The notes under the pieces are model-generated. The model did no database searches. It worked only from the letters and a program-made list of their open reading frames with translations, and was not told where the DNA came from. A stretch of DNA of 64,000 nucleotides. It comes from Sipunculus nudus. Lineage: Eukaryota > Annelida > Sipuncula > Golfingiida > Sipunculidae. Numbering within the stretch: the stretch's first letter is position 1; the number at the start of each line of letters is the position of its first letter. Shown here piece after piece: positions 22,461 through 35,620 of the stretch. A program made the position numbers and the translations under genes. The stretch spans positions 28,711,033 through 28,775,032 of the forward strand of contig CM049309.1 in assembly GCA_026874595.1 (NCBI GenBank), read 5' to 3'.

Positions 22461-23690
22461 CTAGACGACCTGAGGTCGAACGCTTGCCGGAAGTGACCGG
22501 AAATAAGACAGCGAAATAGATGGACAGTTACTAGGCAGGCAGACAGGGAACATTTGGATCTGATCAAATGAAAAACCTCTATCATGGGGGAAACAGAAGT
22601 ACATATGAATAAGGTCTTGCTGATTTTCAAAAGTCAAAGAGGAGTAGACAGACAGACAGACAGACAGACGGACAGACAGGTAGAGACATTAATAGTGTTA
22701 TTATTAGTAGCCATCCTATACAGGACAATCCATTTTTGGACAGAAATAAAAATAATGGAAGTCCAACTGAATCCTTGGCAGTTCTTCTATTCTTGAGTGC
22801 TGGAAATAAGAAAAAGCGATGAAAATGAAACTTGAAGAGTTGAACGTCCATAATGCCGAAATGCAAGCGAAGCCGCGTTCTTGTGAGACAGAGACCCGAC
22901 CTCTGGGTCTGGGAGACTTGACCTTTCATTCCTGGACAAGCTAGGTGCCTATCTAGACCATCCTTTAAGGTCTCAGCTTAAATTAGGGCTGTCCCTTGAA
23001 GAAAAAAGGTAGCCGGTCAGCCTGCGTCCGGGAATTATAAAATTCCAAGAAGTCCTGCCCATCACGGATTAACTGTAATGTCCCCTTGGTGTAAGTTATC
23101 TGTAATGTTAAATTTAATATATGTTAAAAAATTGGAATCTTTGGTTAAAAAAGGAAAGCGGTGATTTTTAAGGAGTCTGAAGTGGTAAGTAATAAGATAA
23201 AAAATTGTGAGGCCCTAGTTCCGTGGTGGGTTTGGACTTTATATATAAAACTATTTACTGGCATCCGATAGGGGTGCTGTCAAATTATTTGGCGCCTGCC
23301 GCACGTTTGTGAATAAAACGGTACACTTGACACGGGCGCGATGGAAATTTAAGAGGAAAGGTGGTAATCCCAAGCCGTAGTTGAGTTGTTTTGACCCCAG
23401 ACTTTGCAGTCCTAGCTGAAATAGGCATGGGACGGGCTCTTTTTTAAACCCGGAACGCCAGAAGAGGCTGGAGATTGAATGAAGGATTGGGCCATTTTTT
23501 ATCCGAAAAACCTGGGAATTGGCAATTTAAAAAAATGACAGGGACCTTCTTAGCCCGTTCCAGCTCAGGGAACGGTCATTAGAATATTGTCGGGAATCCA
23601 TATTATCCTACCTGTGGGCTGGGACGGTCCAGAAAACCGCAATTACACGGGTATCCATAAAATTGTATGTCACTTTTTGTCATTAATAAA

Positions 23691-24118
23691 TACATATATA
23701 TCTATAACGCGGACAGCTGGAGAATTCGCGGAGAATTCATCATGATGATATCATTAAATGTGAGCAAAGGTACAATTTATGTTTTTATCATATTTCCTTA
23801 AGAACCTGTGAATTTGATATCCTGCATGGTTTTGTTACGGTTTGCACAGTAAACTGTTGAAACAATATATAGTGTTTAGCGTTTTCGTCTTATGTAAGAT
23901 CGGCAGTTAATGTTAGCTGGTGATTGGTGTTAGTGGCAGTCCCACATTGTTTGCGCTGGTTATTATTTCGGTAATTTAACAGTGAATAAATGTCTCAAGA
24001 GTAATATAGTGGTAGATTTTAAATGATTTTAACGTGTAATTAAAAGTATCATTGCATATAAAGCTCTCCGGAAAATCTCCATGAATTCTCCGGGAATTCC
24101 CCGCGTTTACATATATAC
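23691..24118. mobile_element. Inverted-repeat (MITE-like) insert in D copy 1
   Basis: Imperfect inverted arms of about 40-50 bp (23,691-23,740 and 24,081-24,118) share GAATTC, GGAGAATTCAT and ACGCGG with its inverse CCGCG. They enclose about 340 bp of AT-rich DNA. The same structure is at 32,067-32,495 in copy 2, so it was present before the duplication. Confidence 0.5.
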
Positions 24119-24695
24119 GCATTATCAGCCGTATGAAAGTTTTGTCTGCTTTCATGATGTATGCCGTGCCCCAGACACAAATTTAAGACGAGATGGACTA
24201 AACCCCGCCCCGGTAGGATACTTTGGACTCTGGAGAAACGAACCCTCGCAGGAAATGCGGTGGGACGGGCTCTTTCTTATTCGATGAACGCTCGAACAGG
24301 GTGGTGAATGATTGAAAAAATAGGGTCATTTTCACTGTCATCTTGAATACCAGAATAAATATTTTTTTAAAATTCATAGAGACTTGGTCATCCAATAACA
24401 GCAGGAAAAATGTTCATTCAAATGTGGTCTGGTGTCCATTGTACCCTCGCTCACCGCCGGGATCCAAAGAAAAGCCTGGATTTTACTGCCAAAACACAAC
24501 CCCCCCCCCCCCCCAAAAAAAAAACCCTTTTATTCATTTAATTTTTATGTTGGATGTAGTTGAATATCATGATTAATTCATGAAAAAATAAGTTGCAAAT
24601 TCATTGGATGAAAAAATATTTTATTAAATATATTGATACATGTTTATAACAGTTTGATATTTGATTTTTTTTTAATTTATAGACAGACAATTTGT
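24119..24695 (+). other. D 5' region up to the satellite
   Basis: Non-coding. It has GGGACGGGCTCTTTCTTATTCG, a C16 A10-type homopolymer pair near 24,502-24,527 and a GACAGACAATTTGTTACC junction into the array. It is paralogous to 32,496-33,105. Confidence 0.55.
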
Positions 24696-27600
24696 TACCT
24701 CAAATCTGTACTCATGGTCCAACATACATGATTTTAGTGTCATTAGGCCCAGTTTAGGGTGTATATACAGGGAAACAAGATAATATTACCCTGTTCCCAC
24801 AAACAAAAATTTCATGCCCCCAGAAACCTGATTTCAGGCAAGTTTATGCTTATACACTGTCAAATAGTTTTGGCCCCCTTCATATCCAAAACAACTCATA
24901 ACACACACCTGGTTTGGGTATCATTGCAATCCATTTGCATCCACTGGCTGGCATCACCAAGCATTTGGCTCTACTCCCTCAGAAAAAAAAATTAGGACCA
25001 GTTTGAATTTCCAAATCTGGACACAGTGAAAATAGTGATATACAGTGAAAATCCATTTTTTTTTACCTCAAATCTGTAATGATGGTCCCACAGACATGGT
25101 TTAGGTGTCATTAGGCCCAGTTTAGGGTGTATATACAGGGAAACAAGATAATATTACCCTGTTCCCACAAACAAAAATTTCATGCCCCCAGAAACCTGAT
25201 TTCAGGCAAGTTTATGCTTATACACAGTCAAATAGGTTTGGCCCCCTTCATATCCAAAACAACTCATAACACACACCTGGTTTGGGTATCATTGCAATCC
25301 ATTTGCATCCACTGGCTGGCATCACCAAGCATTTGGCTCTACTCCCTCAGAAAAAAAAATTAGGACCAGTTTGAATTTCCAAATCTGGACACAGTGAAAA
25401 TAGTGATATACAGTGAAAATCCATTTTTTTACCTCAAATCTGTAATGATGGTCCCACAGACATGGTTTAGGTGTCATTAGGCCCAGTTTAGGGTGTATAT
25501 ACAGGGAAACAAGATAATATTACCCTGTTCCCACAAACAAAAATTTCATGCCCCCAGAAACCTGATTTCAGGCCAGTTTATGCTTATACACAGTCAAATA
25601 GGTTTGGCCCCCTTCATATAAAAAAAATCTCATAACACACACCTGGTTTGGGTATCATTGCAATCCATTTACACCCACTGGCTGGCATCACCAAGCATTT
25701 GGCTCGACTCCCTCAGAAAAAAAATTAGGACCAGTTTGAATTTCCAAATCTGGACACAGTGAACATAGTGATATACAGGGAAAATCCATTTTTTTTTACC
25801 TCAAATCTGTAATGATGGTCCCACAGACATGGTTTAGGTGTCATTAGGCCCAGTTTAGGGTGTACATACAGGGAAACAAGATAATATTACCCTGTTCCCA
25901 CAAACAAAAATTTCATGCCCCCAGAAACCTGATTTCAGGCCAGTTTATGCTTATACCCAGTCAAATAGGTTTGGCCCCCTTCATATCCAAAAAATCTCAT
26001 AACACACATCTGGTTTGGGTATCATTGCAATCCATTTACACCCACTGGCTGGCATCACCAAGCATTTGGCTCTACTCCCTCAGAAAAAAAATTAGGACCA
26101 GTTTGAATTTCCAAATCTGGACACAGTGAACATAGTGATATACAGTGACAATCCATTTTTTTTACCTCAAATCTGTAATGATGGTCCCACAGACATGGTT
26201 TAGGTGTCATTAGGCCCAGTTTAGGGTGTACATACAGGGAAACAAGATAATATTACCCTGTTCCCACAAAGAAAAATTTCATGCCCCCAGAAACCTGATT
26301 TCAGGCAAGTTTATGCTTGTACACAGTCAAATAGGTTTGGCCCCCTTCATATCCAAAAAATCTCATAACACACACCTGGTTTGGGTATCATTGCAATCCA
26401 TTTACACCCACTGGCTGGCATCACCAAGCATTTGGCTCTACTCCCTCAGAAAAAAAATTAGGACCAGTTTGAATTTCCAAATCTGGACACAGTGAACATA
26501 GTGATATACAGTGAAAATCCATTTTTTTTACCTCAAATCTGTAATGATGGTCCCACAGACATGGTTTAGGTGTCATTAGGCCCAGTTTAGGGTGTACATA
26601 CAGGGAAACAAGATAATATTACCCTGTTCCCACAAACAAAAATTTCATGCCCCCAGAAACCTGATTTCAGGCCAGTTTATGCTTGTACACAGTCAAATAG
26701 GTTTGGCCCCCTTCATATCCAAAAAATCTCATAACACACACCTGGTTTGGGTATCATTGCAATCCATTTACACCCACTGGCTGGCATCACCAAGCATTTG
26801 GCTCTACTCCCTCAGAAAAAAAATTAGGACCAGTTTGAATTTCCAAATCTGGACACAGTGAACATAGTGATATACAGTGAAAATCCATTTTTTTACCTCA
26901 AATCTGTAATGATGGTCCCACAGACATGGTTTAGGTGTCATTAGGCCCAGTTTAGGGTGTACATACAGGGAAACAAGATAATATTACCCTGTTCCCACAA
27001 ACAAAAATTTCATGCCCCCAGAAACCTGATTTCAGGCCAGTTTATGCTGATACACAGTCAAATAGGTTCTGGCCCCCCTCATCTCCACAAAACTCAACAC
27101 ACACACCTGGTTGGGGTATCATTGCAATCCATTTACACCCACTGGCTGGTATCTCAAAGCATTTGGCTCAACTCCCTCAGAAAAAAAATTAGGACCAGTT
27201 TGAATTTCCAAATCTGGACACAGTGAACATAGTGATATACAGAGAAAATCCATTTTTTTACCTCAAATCTGTAATGATGGTCCAAAAAACCTGGTTTGGT
27301 GTCATTAGACCCAGTTTAGGGTGTATATACAGGGAAACAAGATAATATTACCCTGTTCCCACAAAGAAAAATTTCATGCCCCCAGAAACCTGATTTCAGG
27401 CCAGTTTATGCTTATACACAGTCAAATAGGTTCTGGCCCCCCTCATCTCCACAAAACTCAACACACACACCTGGTTTGGGTATCATTGCAATCCATTTGC
27501 ACCCACTGGCTGGCATCACCAAGCATTTGGCTCTACTCCCTCAGAAAAAAAATTAGGACCAGTTTGAATTTCCAAATCTGGACACAGCGAACATAGTGAT

Positions 27601-29040
27601 ATACAGGGAAAATCCATTTTTTTTACCTCAAATCTGTAATGATGGTCCCACAAACATGCTTTAGGTGTCATTAGGCCCAGTTTAGGGTGTATATACAGGG
27701 AAACAAGATAATATTACCCTGTTCCCACAAAGAAAAATTTCAAGCCCCCAGAAACCTGATTTCAGGCCAGTTTATGCTTATACACAGTCAAATAGGTTCT
27801 GGCCCCCCTCATCTCCACAAAACTCAACACACACACCTGGTTGGGGTATCATTGCAATCCATTTGCACCCACTGGCTGGCATCACCAAGCATTTGGCTCT
27901 ACTCCCTCAGAAAAAAAATTAGGACCAGTTTGAATTTCCAAATCTGGACACAGTGAACATAGTGATATACAGTGAAAATCCACTTTTTTTACCTCAAATC
28001 TGTAATGATGGTCCCACAGACATGGTTTAGGTGTCATTAGGCCCAGTTTAGGGTGTACATACAGGGAAACAAGATAATATTACCCTGTTCCCACAAACAA
28101 AATTTCATGCCCCCAGAAACCTGATTTCAGGCCAGTTTATGCTTATACACAGTCAAATAGGTTCTTGCCCCCCTCATCTCCACAAAACTCAACACACACA
28201 CCTGGTTGGGGTATCATTGCAATCCATTTACACCCACTGGCTGGTATCTCAAAGCATTTGGCTCAACTCCCTCAGAAAAAAAATTAGGACCAGTTTGAAT
28301 TTCCAAATCTGGACACAGTGAACATAGTGATATACAGAGAAAATCCATTTTTTTACCTCAAATCTGTAATGATGGTCCAAAAAACCTGGTTTGGTGTCAT
28401 TAGGCCCAGTTTAGGGTGTATATACAGGGAAACAAGATAATATTACCCTGTTCCCACAAAGAAAAATTTCATGCCCCCAGAAACCTGATTTCAGGCCAGT
28501 TTATGCTTATACACAGTCAAATAGGTTCTGGCCCCCCTCATCTCCACAAAACTCAACACACCCACCTGGTTTGGGTATCATTGCAATCCATTTGCACCCA
28601 CTGGCTGGCATCACCAAGCATTTGGCTCTACTCCCTCAGAAAAAAAATTAGGACCAGTTTGAATTTCCAAATCTGGACACAGCGAACATAGTGATATACA
28701 GGGAAAATCCATTTTTTTTACCTCAAATCTGTAATGATGGTCCCACAAACATGCTTTAGGTGTCATTAGGCCCAGTTTAGGGTGTATATACAGGGAAACA
28801 AGATAATATTACCCTGTTCCCACAAACAAAAATTTCAAGCCCCCAGAAACCTGATTTCAGGCCAGTTTATGCTTATACACAGTCAAATAGGTTCTGGCCC
28901 CCCTCATCTCCACAAAACTCAACACACACACCTGGTTGGGGTATCATTGCAATCCATTTACACTCACTGGCTGGCATCTCCAAGCATATAGCTCAACTTC
29001 TTCAGAAAAAAATATAGACCACTTTAAAGTTTTTCAAATC
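24696..29040 (+). repeat. 365-bp satellite array 1 (about 12 units)
   Basis: Units of 364-368 bp start at ACCTCAAATCTGTAATGATGG and end with GTGATATACAGTGAAAATCC plus a T run. Each contains ACAGGGAAACAAGATAATATTACCC, TTTCATGCCCCCAGAAACC and CACCCACTGGCTGGCATC. The block from about 26,900 to 27,990 recurs at +1,095 bp as a three-unit higher-order repeat. The last unit is diverged and fades at about 29,040. Frames of up to 91 codons recur per unit, but period and indels are not multiples of three throughout, so coding is unlikely. Confidence 0.95.
24770..24798 (+). repeat. Origin-like stem-loop with TAATATTAC (first unit)
   Basis: GGGAAACA pairs with TGTTCCC (one bulge). The loop AGATAATATTACCC contains TAATATTAC at 24,781-24,789. 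An alternative stem, ACAGGG/CCCTGT, encloses the same sequence. It is repeated in every unit of array 1, up to 28,804. Confidence 0.6.
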
Positions 29041-30102
29041 TGGTCATAGTGGTTTATGCAGAAATCAATTGTTCTGATCTCAAATCTGAAACAGTGGTCA
29101 TAGAACATTGGTTGGTTCTTGTATGATTTTATTTAATTTACAATCAATGTGCAGGAAAACATGGCATTTTATTTTACTTCAATACACCAACAATAAACAA
29201 TCTAAGGACAAGTGAACAGGCTACCATACATATCTTAGGTAAAGGAAAACATCAAAGGTTGTTTACATTGAGGACACATGGCAACCAGGTGGTTGGGGCT
29301 GGTCGGTGAGGCTAACGAAGCAACAATCAAAGGAAGATGATAACAACACAATAGAAGTCTTCTTCATGGGCCATCGCACACCCATAGAACATGGCTCCAA
29401 CTGTCAAGTGTAATGCCCCTGCCGACATTTACTATCACATACTGCCGCCACTTATGGTCACGGCGAAAGGATTTACTTTTTTATTTGAAGAAAAAACGAT
29501 CCCAGATTTGACGAAACTTACAATATAATCACATAATGTGACCAAGAGTGTTAGACGCTATCGAATGCTGAAAACTAAAGGTCTTCAGCATTAAAATAAC
29601 AGAATTATAGGGGTATCTTTGAATGGTCCCATGTTCTCGTTTGACAAGAAATGGTGCGAGATATGACGAGATATTCAATTTTGTCACTTCAAACTAGTCA
29701 AGTGAATCTTGAACAATAGAAAAATAAAATCTCTGGCATTCAAATGACAGAGATATAGACATTTGTTCGAATTCTCGAATATTCTCGTTTGGAGGGAGTT
29801 GATACGAGATGTGGCGAGATATAAGTTATTATCATGTTAAGCTTCCAAAACACAACAAAATGCTGAAAACTGCTCCTCTTTAGCCGAAAAGGTGACCAAG
29901 TTATAACCATTTCTGTGAAATCTTGTAATTTCTCGTTTGACGGAAAACAGAGCGAGATTCTACGAGACTTGCAATTACCTGCATTAGAGGCAAGGGCATG
30001 CTACCTCATGCAGAAAACTAGACCCTTGTAGTATAAATATCAACAGAGATAGAAGCAAAAAACTTATTATTTTCAGATTGCCAAGTTTTACCCCAGAATT
30101 TG

Positions 30103-30116
30103 GTTACCATGGTAAC
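30103..30116. promoter_or_regulatory. X-box-like palindrome
   Basis: GTTACCATGGTAAC is a perfect 14-bp palindrome matching the RFX X-box layout (GTNRCC-N2-RGYAAC). The same sequence is at 30,547, 36,688 and 37,133. Confidence 0.4.
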
Positions 30117-30249
30117 AGCAGTGCAAAGCTACATGTACGCAGGAATAAGCCAACGATCCTAGTTTCAGATAAGACAGTAAACATTGTGCCATGTTTAATA
30201 TTTTTTGAGATATTGCAGAAAAATGGTAAGTTGCAGTGTTTCCAGTACC

Positions 30250-30263
30250 ACGCCCCCTGGTGG
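30250..30263 (-). promoter_or_regulatory. CTCF-like motif in D element
   Basis: ACGCCCCCTGGTGG, minus strand CCACCAGGGGGCGT, fits 13 of 14 positions of CCASYAGRKGGCRS. Confidence 0.45.
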
Positions 30264-31029
30264 CTAATTTCAAAAAATGAAAAACTAGTTCGAGATAATA
30301 CAGAACAACAGAAAATATGTCAATTTTAGAACCTTAGCTGTAAAAATGGCACCTCTAAGTCGTATTAAATGAAATCTCGAAAAGTCTCATTTGACGACAA
30401 ATGGCACGAGATTTTGCGAGACTTCCATTAAATTTCCATAGAACATATTAAATGCTACACAATGCAAAAAATTAGACCTCTCTAACTTAAAAAATGAGAA
30501 ATTTGGAGTGAAATTTTCGATTTTTCTGATTTCCCCCCAAAAATACGTTACCATGGTAACCATTGACCGGAAAAATTTGCTAGCACTTGGAAAGCTAACA
30601 TAAAGAGGAATAAAATGAGCTACAGATTGTGCGGCTAAGATTATTATTGACGAAGATATAAAGAAAATAAAAATTTTAGGTTTTTGGTGACACTGACCTT
30701 GACCTTTGACCAACCATGACCAAAAACAATAGGCTCCGAGGAGAACCGATCTTACACAATAACTATAAATTTCAGAGCGATTGGTTAAAAATTGTGGCCT
30801 GTAGAGCACAGACAGACAGACAAACAGACAAACAGACAAACTAGACGACCTGAGGTCGAACGCTTGCCGGAAGTGACCGGAAATAAGACAGCGAAATAGA
30901 TGGACAGTTACTAGGCAGACAGACAGGGAACATTTGGATCTGATCAAATGAAAAACCTCTATCATGGGGAAAACAGTAGCACATATGAATAAGGTCTTGC
31001 TGATTTTCAAAAGTCAAAGAGGAGTAGAC

Positions 31030-31060
<31 letters not shown>

Positions 31061-32066
31061 TAGAGAGACATTAATAGTGTTGTTATTAGTAGCCATCCTA
31101 TACAGGATAATCCATTTTTGGACAGAAATAAAAATAAAGGAAGTCCAACTGAATCCTTGGCAGTTCTCCTATTCTTGAGTGCTGGAAATAAGAAAAGCAC
31201 TGAAAATGAAACTTGAAGAGTTGAACGTCCAGAATGCCGAAATGCAAGCGAAGCCGCGTTCGTGTTAGACAGAGACCCGACCTCTGGGTAAGGGGGACGT
31301 GACCTTTCATTCCTGGACAAATAGGTCGGCCAGAGGACATCTTCAAGTCTGATGATGGCTTAAATTAGGGCTGTCCTTGAAGAAAAAAGGCAGTCGGTCA
31401 GCCTGCGTCCGGGAATTATAAAATTCCAAGAAGTCCTGCCCATCACGGATTAACTGTAATGTCCCCTTGGTGTAGGTTATCTGTAATGTGAAATTTAATA
31501 TATTTTAAAAATTGGAATCTTTGGTTAAAAAAGGAGAGACTTTTAAGGAGTCTGAAGTGGTAAGTAATAAGATAAAAAAATTTGAGGCCCTTGTTCCGTG
31601 GTGGGTTAGGACTTCATATATAAAAATATATTCTGGCATGAGAGAGGGGTGCTGTCAAATTTTTTGGCGCCTGCCGCACGTTTGTGAATAAAACGGTACA
31701 CTTGCCCCGGGCGCGATGGAAATTTAAGAGGAAAGGTAGTAATCCCAAGCCGTAGTTGAGTTGTTTTGACCCACGAGTTTGCAGTCCTAGCTGAAATAGG
31801 CATGGGACGGGCTCTTTTTTAAACCCGGAACGCCAGAAGAGGCTGGAGATTGAATGAAGGATTGGGCCATTTTTTTATCCGAAAAACCTGGGAATTGACA
31901 TTTAAAAAAAATGACAGGGACCTTCTTAGCCCGTTCCAGCTCAGGGAACGGTCATTAGAATATTGTCGGGAATCCATATTATCCTACCTGTGGGCTGGGA
32001 CGGTCCAGAAAACCGCAATTATACGGGTATCCATAAAATTGTATGTCAATTTTTGTCATTAATAAA

Positions 32067-32495
32067 TACATATACATCTATAACGCGGACAGCCGGAGAA
32101 TTCGCGGAGAATTCATCATGATGATGTTATTAAATGTGAGCAAAGGTACAATTTATGTTTTGTATCATATTTCCTTAAGAACCTGTAAATTTGATATCCT
32201 GCATGGTTTTGTTACGGTTTGCACAGTAAACTGTTGAAAAAATATATAGTGTTTAGCGTTTTCGTCTGATGTAAGATCGGTAGTCAGTCAATGTTAGCTG
32301 GTGATCCAGATTGGTGTTAGTGGCAGTCCCACATTGTTTGCGCTGGTTATTATTTCGGTAATTTAACAGTGAATAAATGTCTTTAGAGTAATATAGTGGT
32401 AGATTTTAAATGATTTTAACGTATAATTAAAAGTATCATTGCATATAAAATCTCTCCGTGAATTGTCCGGGAATTCCCCGCGTTTACATATAAAC
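32067..32495. mobile_element. Inverted-repeat (MITE-like) insert in D copy 2
   Basis: The counterpart of 23,691-24,118, with the same GAATTC/ACGCGG arms and interior. A small CCAGA insertion near 32,305 distinguishes it. Confidence 0.5.
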
Positions 32496-33105
32496 GCATT
32501 TACCAGCCGTATGAAAGTTTTTGTCCGCTTTCATAATGTTTGCCGTGCCCCGGACACAAATTTAAGACGAGATGGACTAAACCCCGCCCCTGTAGGATTG
32601 TTTGGACTCTGAAGAAACGAACCCTCGCAGGAAATGCGGTGGGATGGGCTCTTTCTTATTCGATGAACGCTCGAAAAGAGTGGTGAATGATTGAAAAAAT
32701 AGGGTCATTTTCACTGTCATCTTGAATAACGGAAAAAATATTTTTTTTTAAATTCATAGAGACTTGGTCATCCAATAACAGCAGAAAAAAATGTTCTTTC
32801 AAATGTTGTGTGGTGTCCATTGTACCCTCGCCCACCGCCGGGATCCAAAGAGAAGCCTGGATTTTACTGCAAAAAAAAAACACAAACACCCCCCCCCCAA
32901 AAAAAAAACAAAAACAAAAACAAAAAAACTTTTATTCATTTTATTTTTATTTTTTATTACTGGATGTAATTGAATATCATGGTTTATTTATAAAAAAATA
33001 AGATGCAATTCATTGGATGAAAAGAGATTTTATTAAATATATTGATACATGTTTATAACAGTTTGATATTTGATTTTTTTTAATTTATAGACAGACAATT
33101 TGTTA

Positions 33106-35620
33106 CCTCAAATCTGTACTCATGGTCCAACATGCATGTATTTGGTGTTCTTAGACCCATTTTAGGGTGTATATCCATGATAACAAGATAATATTACCTT
33201 GTTCCCACCAGCAAACATTTCAAGCCCCCAGAAAGCTGATTTCAGCTGAGGACAGTATATGGCTTATTATACACAGGCAAATAGTGTTTTGGACCACCTC
33301 ATCTCCACCAGACTCATCACACACACCTGGTTTGGCTATCATTGCAATCCATTTACACCCACTGGCTGGAATCTCAAAGCATTTGGTTCAAATCCCTCAG
33401 AAAAAAAATTAGGGCCAGTTTGAATTTCCAAATCTGGACACAGTGGACATAGTGATATACAGAAAAAATCCATTTTTTCCCCTCAAATCTGTACTGATGG
33501 TCCCACAAACCTGGTTTTGGTGTCATTAGGCCCAGTTTAGTGTGTATATACAGGGAAACAAGATAATATTACCCTGTTCCCACAAACAAAAATTTCATGC
33601 CCCCAGAAACCTGATTTCAGGCCAGTTTATGCTTATACACAGTCAAATAGGTTCTGGCCCCCCTCATCCCCACAAAACTCAACACACACTCCTGGTTTGG
33701 GTATCATTGCAATCCATTTACACCCACTGGCTGGCATCACCAAGCATTTGGCTCAACTCCCTCAGAAAAAAAATTAGGGCCAGTTTGAATTTCCAAATCT
33801 GGACACAGTGAACATAGTGATATACAGAGAAAATCCATTTTCCCCCCTCAAATCTGTACTGATGGTCCCACAAACCTGGTTTTGGTGTCATTAGGCCCAG
33901 TTTAGGGTGTATATACAGGGAAACAAGAAAATATTACCCTGTTCCCACAAACAAAAATTTCATGCCCCCAGAAACCTGATTTCAGGCCAGTTTATGCTTA
34001 TACACAGTCAAATAGGTTCTGGCCCCCTTCATATCCACAAAACTCAACACACACTCCTGGTTTGGGTATCATTGCAATCCATTTACACCCACTGGCTGGC
34101 ATCACCAAGCATTTGGCTCAACTCCCTCAGAAAAAAATTAGGGCCAGTTTGAATTCCCAAATCTGGACACAGTGAACATAGTGATATACAGGGAAAATCC
34201 ATTTTATTTACCTCAAATCTGTAATGATGGTCCCTAAAGCATGGTTTAGGTGTCATTAGGCCCAATTCAAGGTGTATATAAAGGGAAACAAGATAATATT
34301 ACCCTGTTGACACAAACAAGAATTTCAAGCCCCCAGAAACCTGATTTCAGGCCAGTTTATGCTTATACACAGTCAGATAGGTTCTGGCCCCCCTCATCTC
34401 CACAAAACTCAACACACACTCCTGGTTTGGGTATCATTGCAATCCATTTACACCCACTGGCTGGTATCTCAAAGCATTTGGCTCAACTCCATCAGAAAAA
34501 AAATTAGGACCAGTTTGAATTTCCAAATCTGGACACAGTGAACATAGTGATATACAGATAAAATCCATTTTCCCCCCTCAAATCTGTACTGATGGTCCCA
34601 CAAACCTGGTTTTGGTGTCATTAGGCCCAGTTTAGGGTGTATATACAGGGAAACAAGAAAATATTACCCTGTTCCCACAAACAAAAATTTCATGCCCCCA
34701 GAAACCTGATTTCAGGCCAGTTTATGCTTATACACAGTCAAATAGGTTCTGGCCCCCTTCATATCCACAAAACTCAACACACACTCCTGGTTTGGGTATC
34801 ATTGCAATCCATTTACACCCACTGGCTGGCATCACCAAGCATTTGGCTCAACTCCCTCAGAAAAAAATTAGGGCCAGTTTGAATTCCCAAATCTGGACAC
34901 AGTGAACATAGTGATATACAGGGAAAATCCATTTTATTTACCTCAAATCTGTAATGATGGTCCCTAAAGCATGGTTTAGGTGTCATTAGGCCCAATTCAA
35001 GGTGTATATAAAGGGAAACAAGATAATATTACCCTGTTGACACAAACAAGAATTTCAAGCCCCCAGAAACCTGATTTCAGGCCAGTTTATGCTTATACAC
35101 AGTCAGATAGGTTCTGGCCCCCCTCATCTCCACAAAACTCAACACACACTCCTGGTTTGGGTATCATTGCAATCCATTTACACCCACTGGCTGGTATCTC
35201 AAAGCATTTGGCTCAACTCCATCAGAAAAAAAATTAGGACCAGTTTGAATTTCCAAATCTGGACACAGTGAACATAGTGATATACAGATAAAATCCATTT
35301 TCCCCCCTCAAATCTGTACTGATGGTCCCACAAACCTGGTTTTGGTGTCATTAGGCCCAGTTTAGTGTGTATATACAGGGAAACAAGAAAATATTACCCT
35401 GTTCCCACAAACAAAAATTTCATGCCCCCAGAAACCTGATTTCAGGCCAGTTTATGCTTATACACAGTCAAATAGGTTTTGGCCCCCTTCATCTCCACCA
35501 GACTCTTCACAAACACCTGGCTTGGGTTTCATTGCAATCCATTCACACCCACTGGCTGGCATCTCCAAGCATATAGCTCAACTTCTTCAGAAAAAAATAT
35601 AGACCACTTTAAAGTTGATC
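33106..35620 (+). repeat. 365-bp satellite array 2 (about 7 units)
   Basis: The same monomer as array 1. Here units alternate as a 730-bp dimer: 33,907-34,636 and 34,637-35,366 look almost identical, down to shared variants such as CCCAATTCAAGG and GTTGACACAAACAAG. TAATATTAC is intact at 33,189, 33,564, 34,294 and 35,024, and is AAATATTAC in the other three units. Confidence 0.95.

Larger units (their letters stand above)
29041..30836 (+). repeat. D 3' region, copy 1
   Basis: Paralogous to 35,621-37,445. In order: a GCCGCCACTTATGGTCACGGC block, several TCTCGTTTGACAAGA-type inverted motifs, a palindrome GTTACCATGGTAAC at 30,103, a CTCF-like motif at 30,250-30,263, a second GTTACCATGGTAAC at 30,547, TGACCTTGACCTTTGACC near 30,697, and a CAGA/CAAA microsatellite. 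No gene. Confidence 0.6.
22461..30840 (+). mobile_element. Long D-family element, copy 1, with 365-bp satellite
   Basis: It starts CTAGACGACCTGAGGTCGAACG, with a CGACCT/AGGTCG hairpin, then CTTGCCGG, which is inverted relative to the D 3' hairpin CCGGCAAG. In order it holds a 2.2-kb 5' region with a GACA microsatellite and a 428-bp inverted-repeat insert, the satellite array (24,696-29,040), and a 3' region with X-box-like, CTCF-like and DR1-like motifs and a CAGA microsatellite. The 3' hairpin is missing: the microsatellite runs straight into copy 2 at 30,841. No helicase or Rep domain was found, so it is non-autonomous. Confidence 0.6.

Noticed and set aside
24502-24527. Long C/A homopolymers here and at about 20,615, 32,888, 44,502, 55,371 and 56,213 as possible signals
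   Set aside because: They are most simply slippage or assembly-length artefacts in repeats. No conserved partner sequence is seen.
24759-28991. Recurring 60-91 codon frame (MYIQGNK...) in each 365-bp satellite unit
   Set aside because: The frame starts with a non-ATG codon in many units, shifts in length with indels, and unit length is not always a multiple of three. It recurs because the DNA recurs.
32791-33001. Short lysine-rich frames (KKKQKQKQK) at 32.8-33.0 kb
   Set aside because: They come from a C-run and A-rich stretch inside a D element, with no paralogous support in the other copy.
24770-35030. Integrated CRESS virus
   Set aside because: Only the origin-like stem-loop is present. 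There is no Rep or capsid frame nearby, so a viral integration is not supported; the stem-loop is kept as a finding about the satellite.
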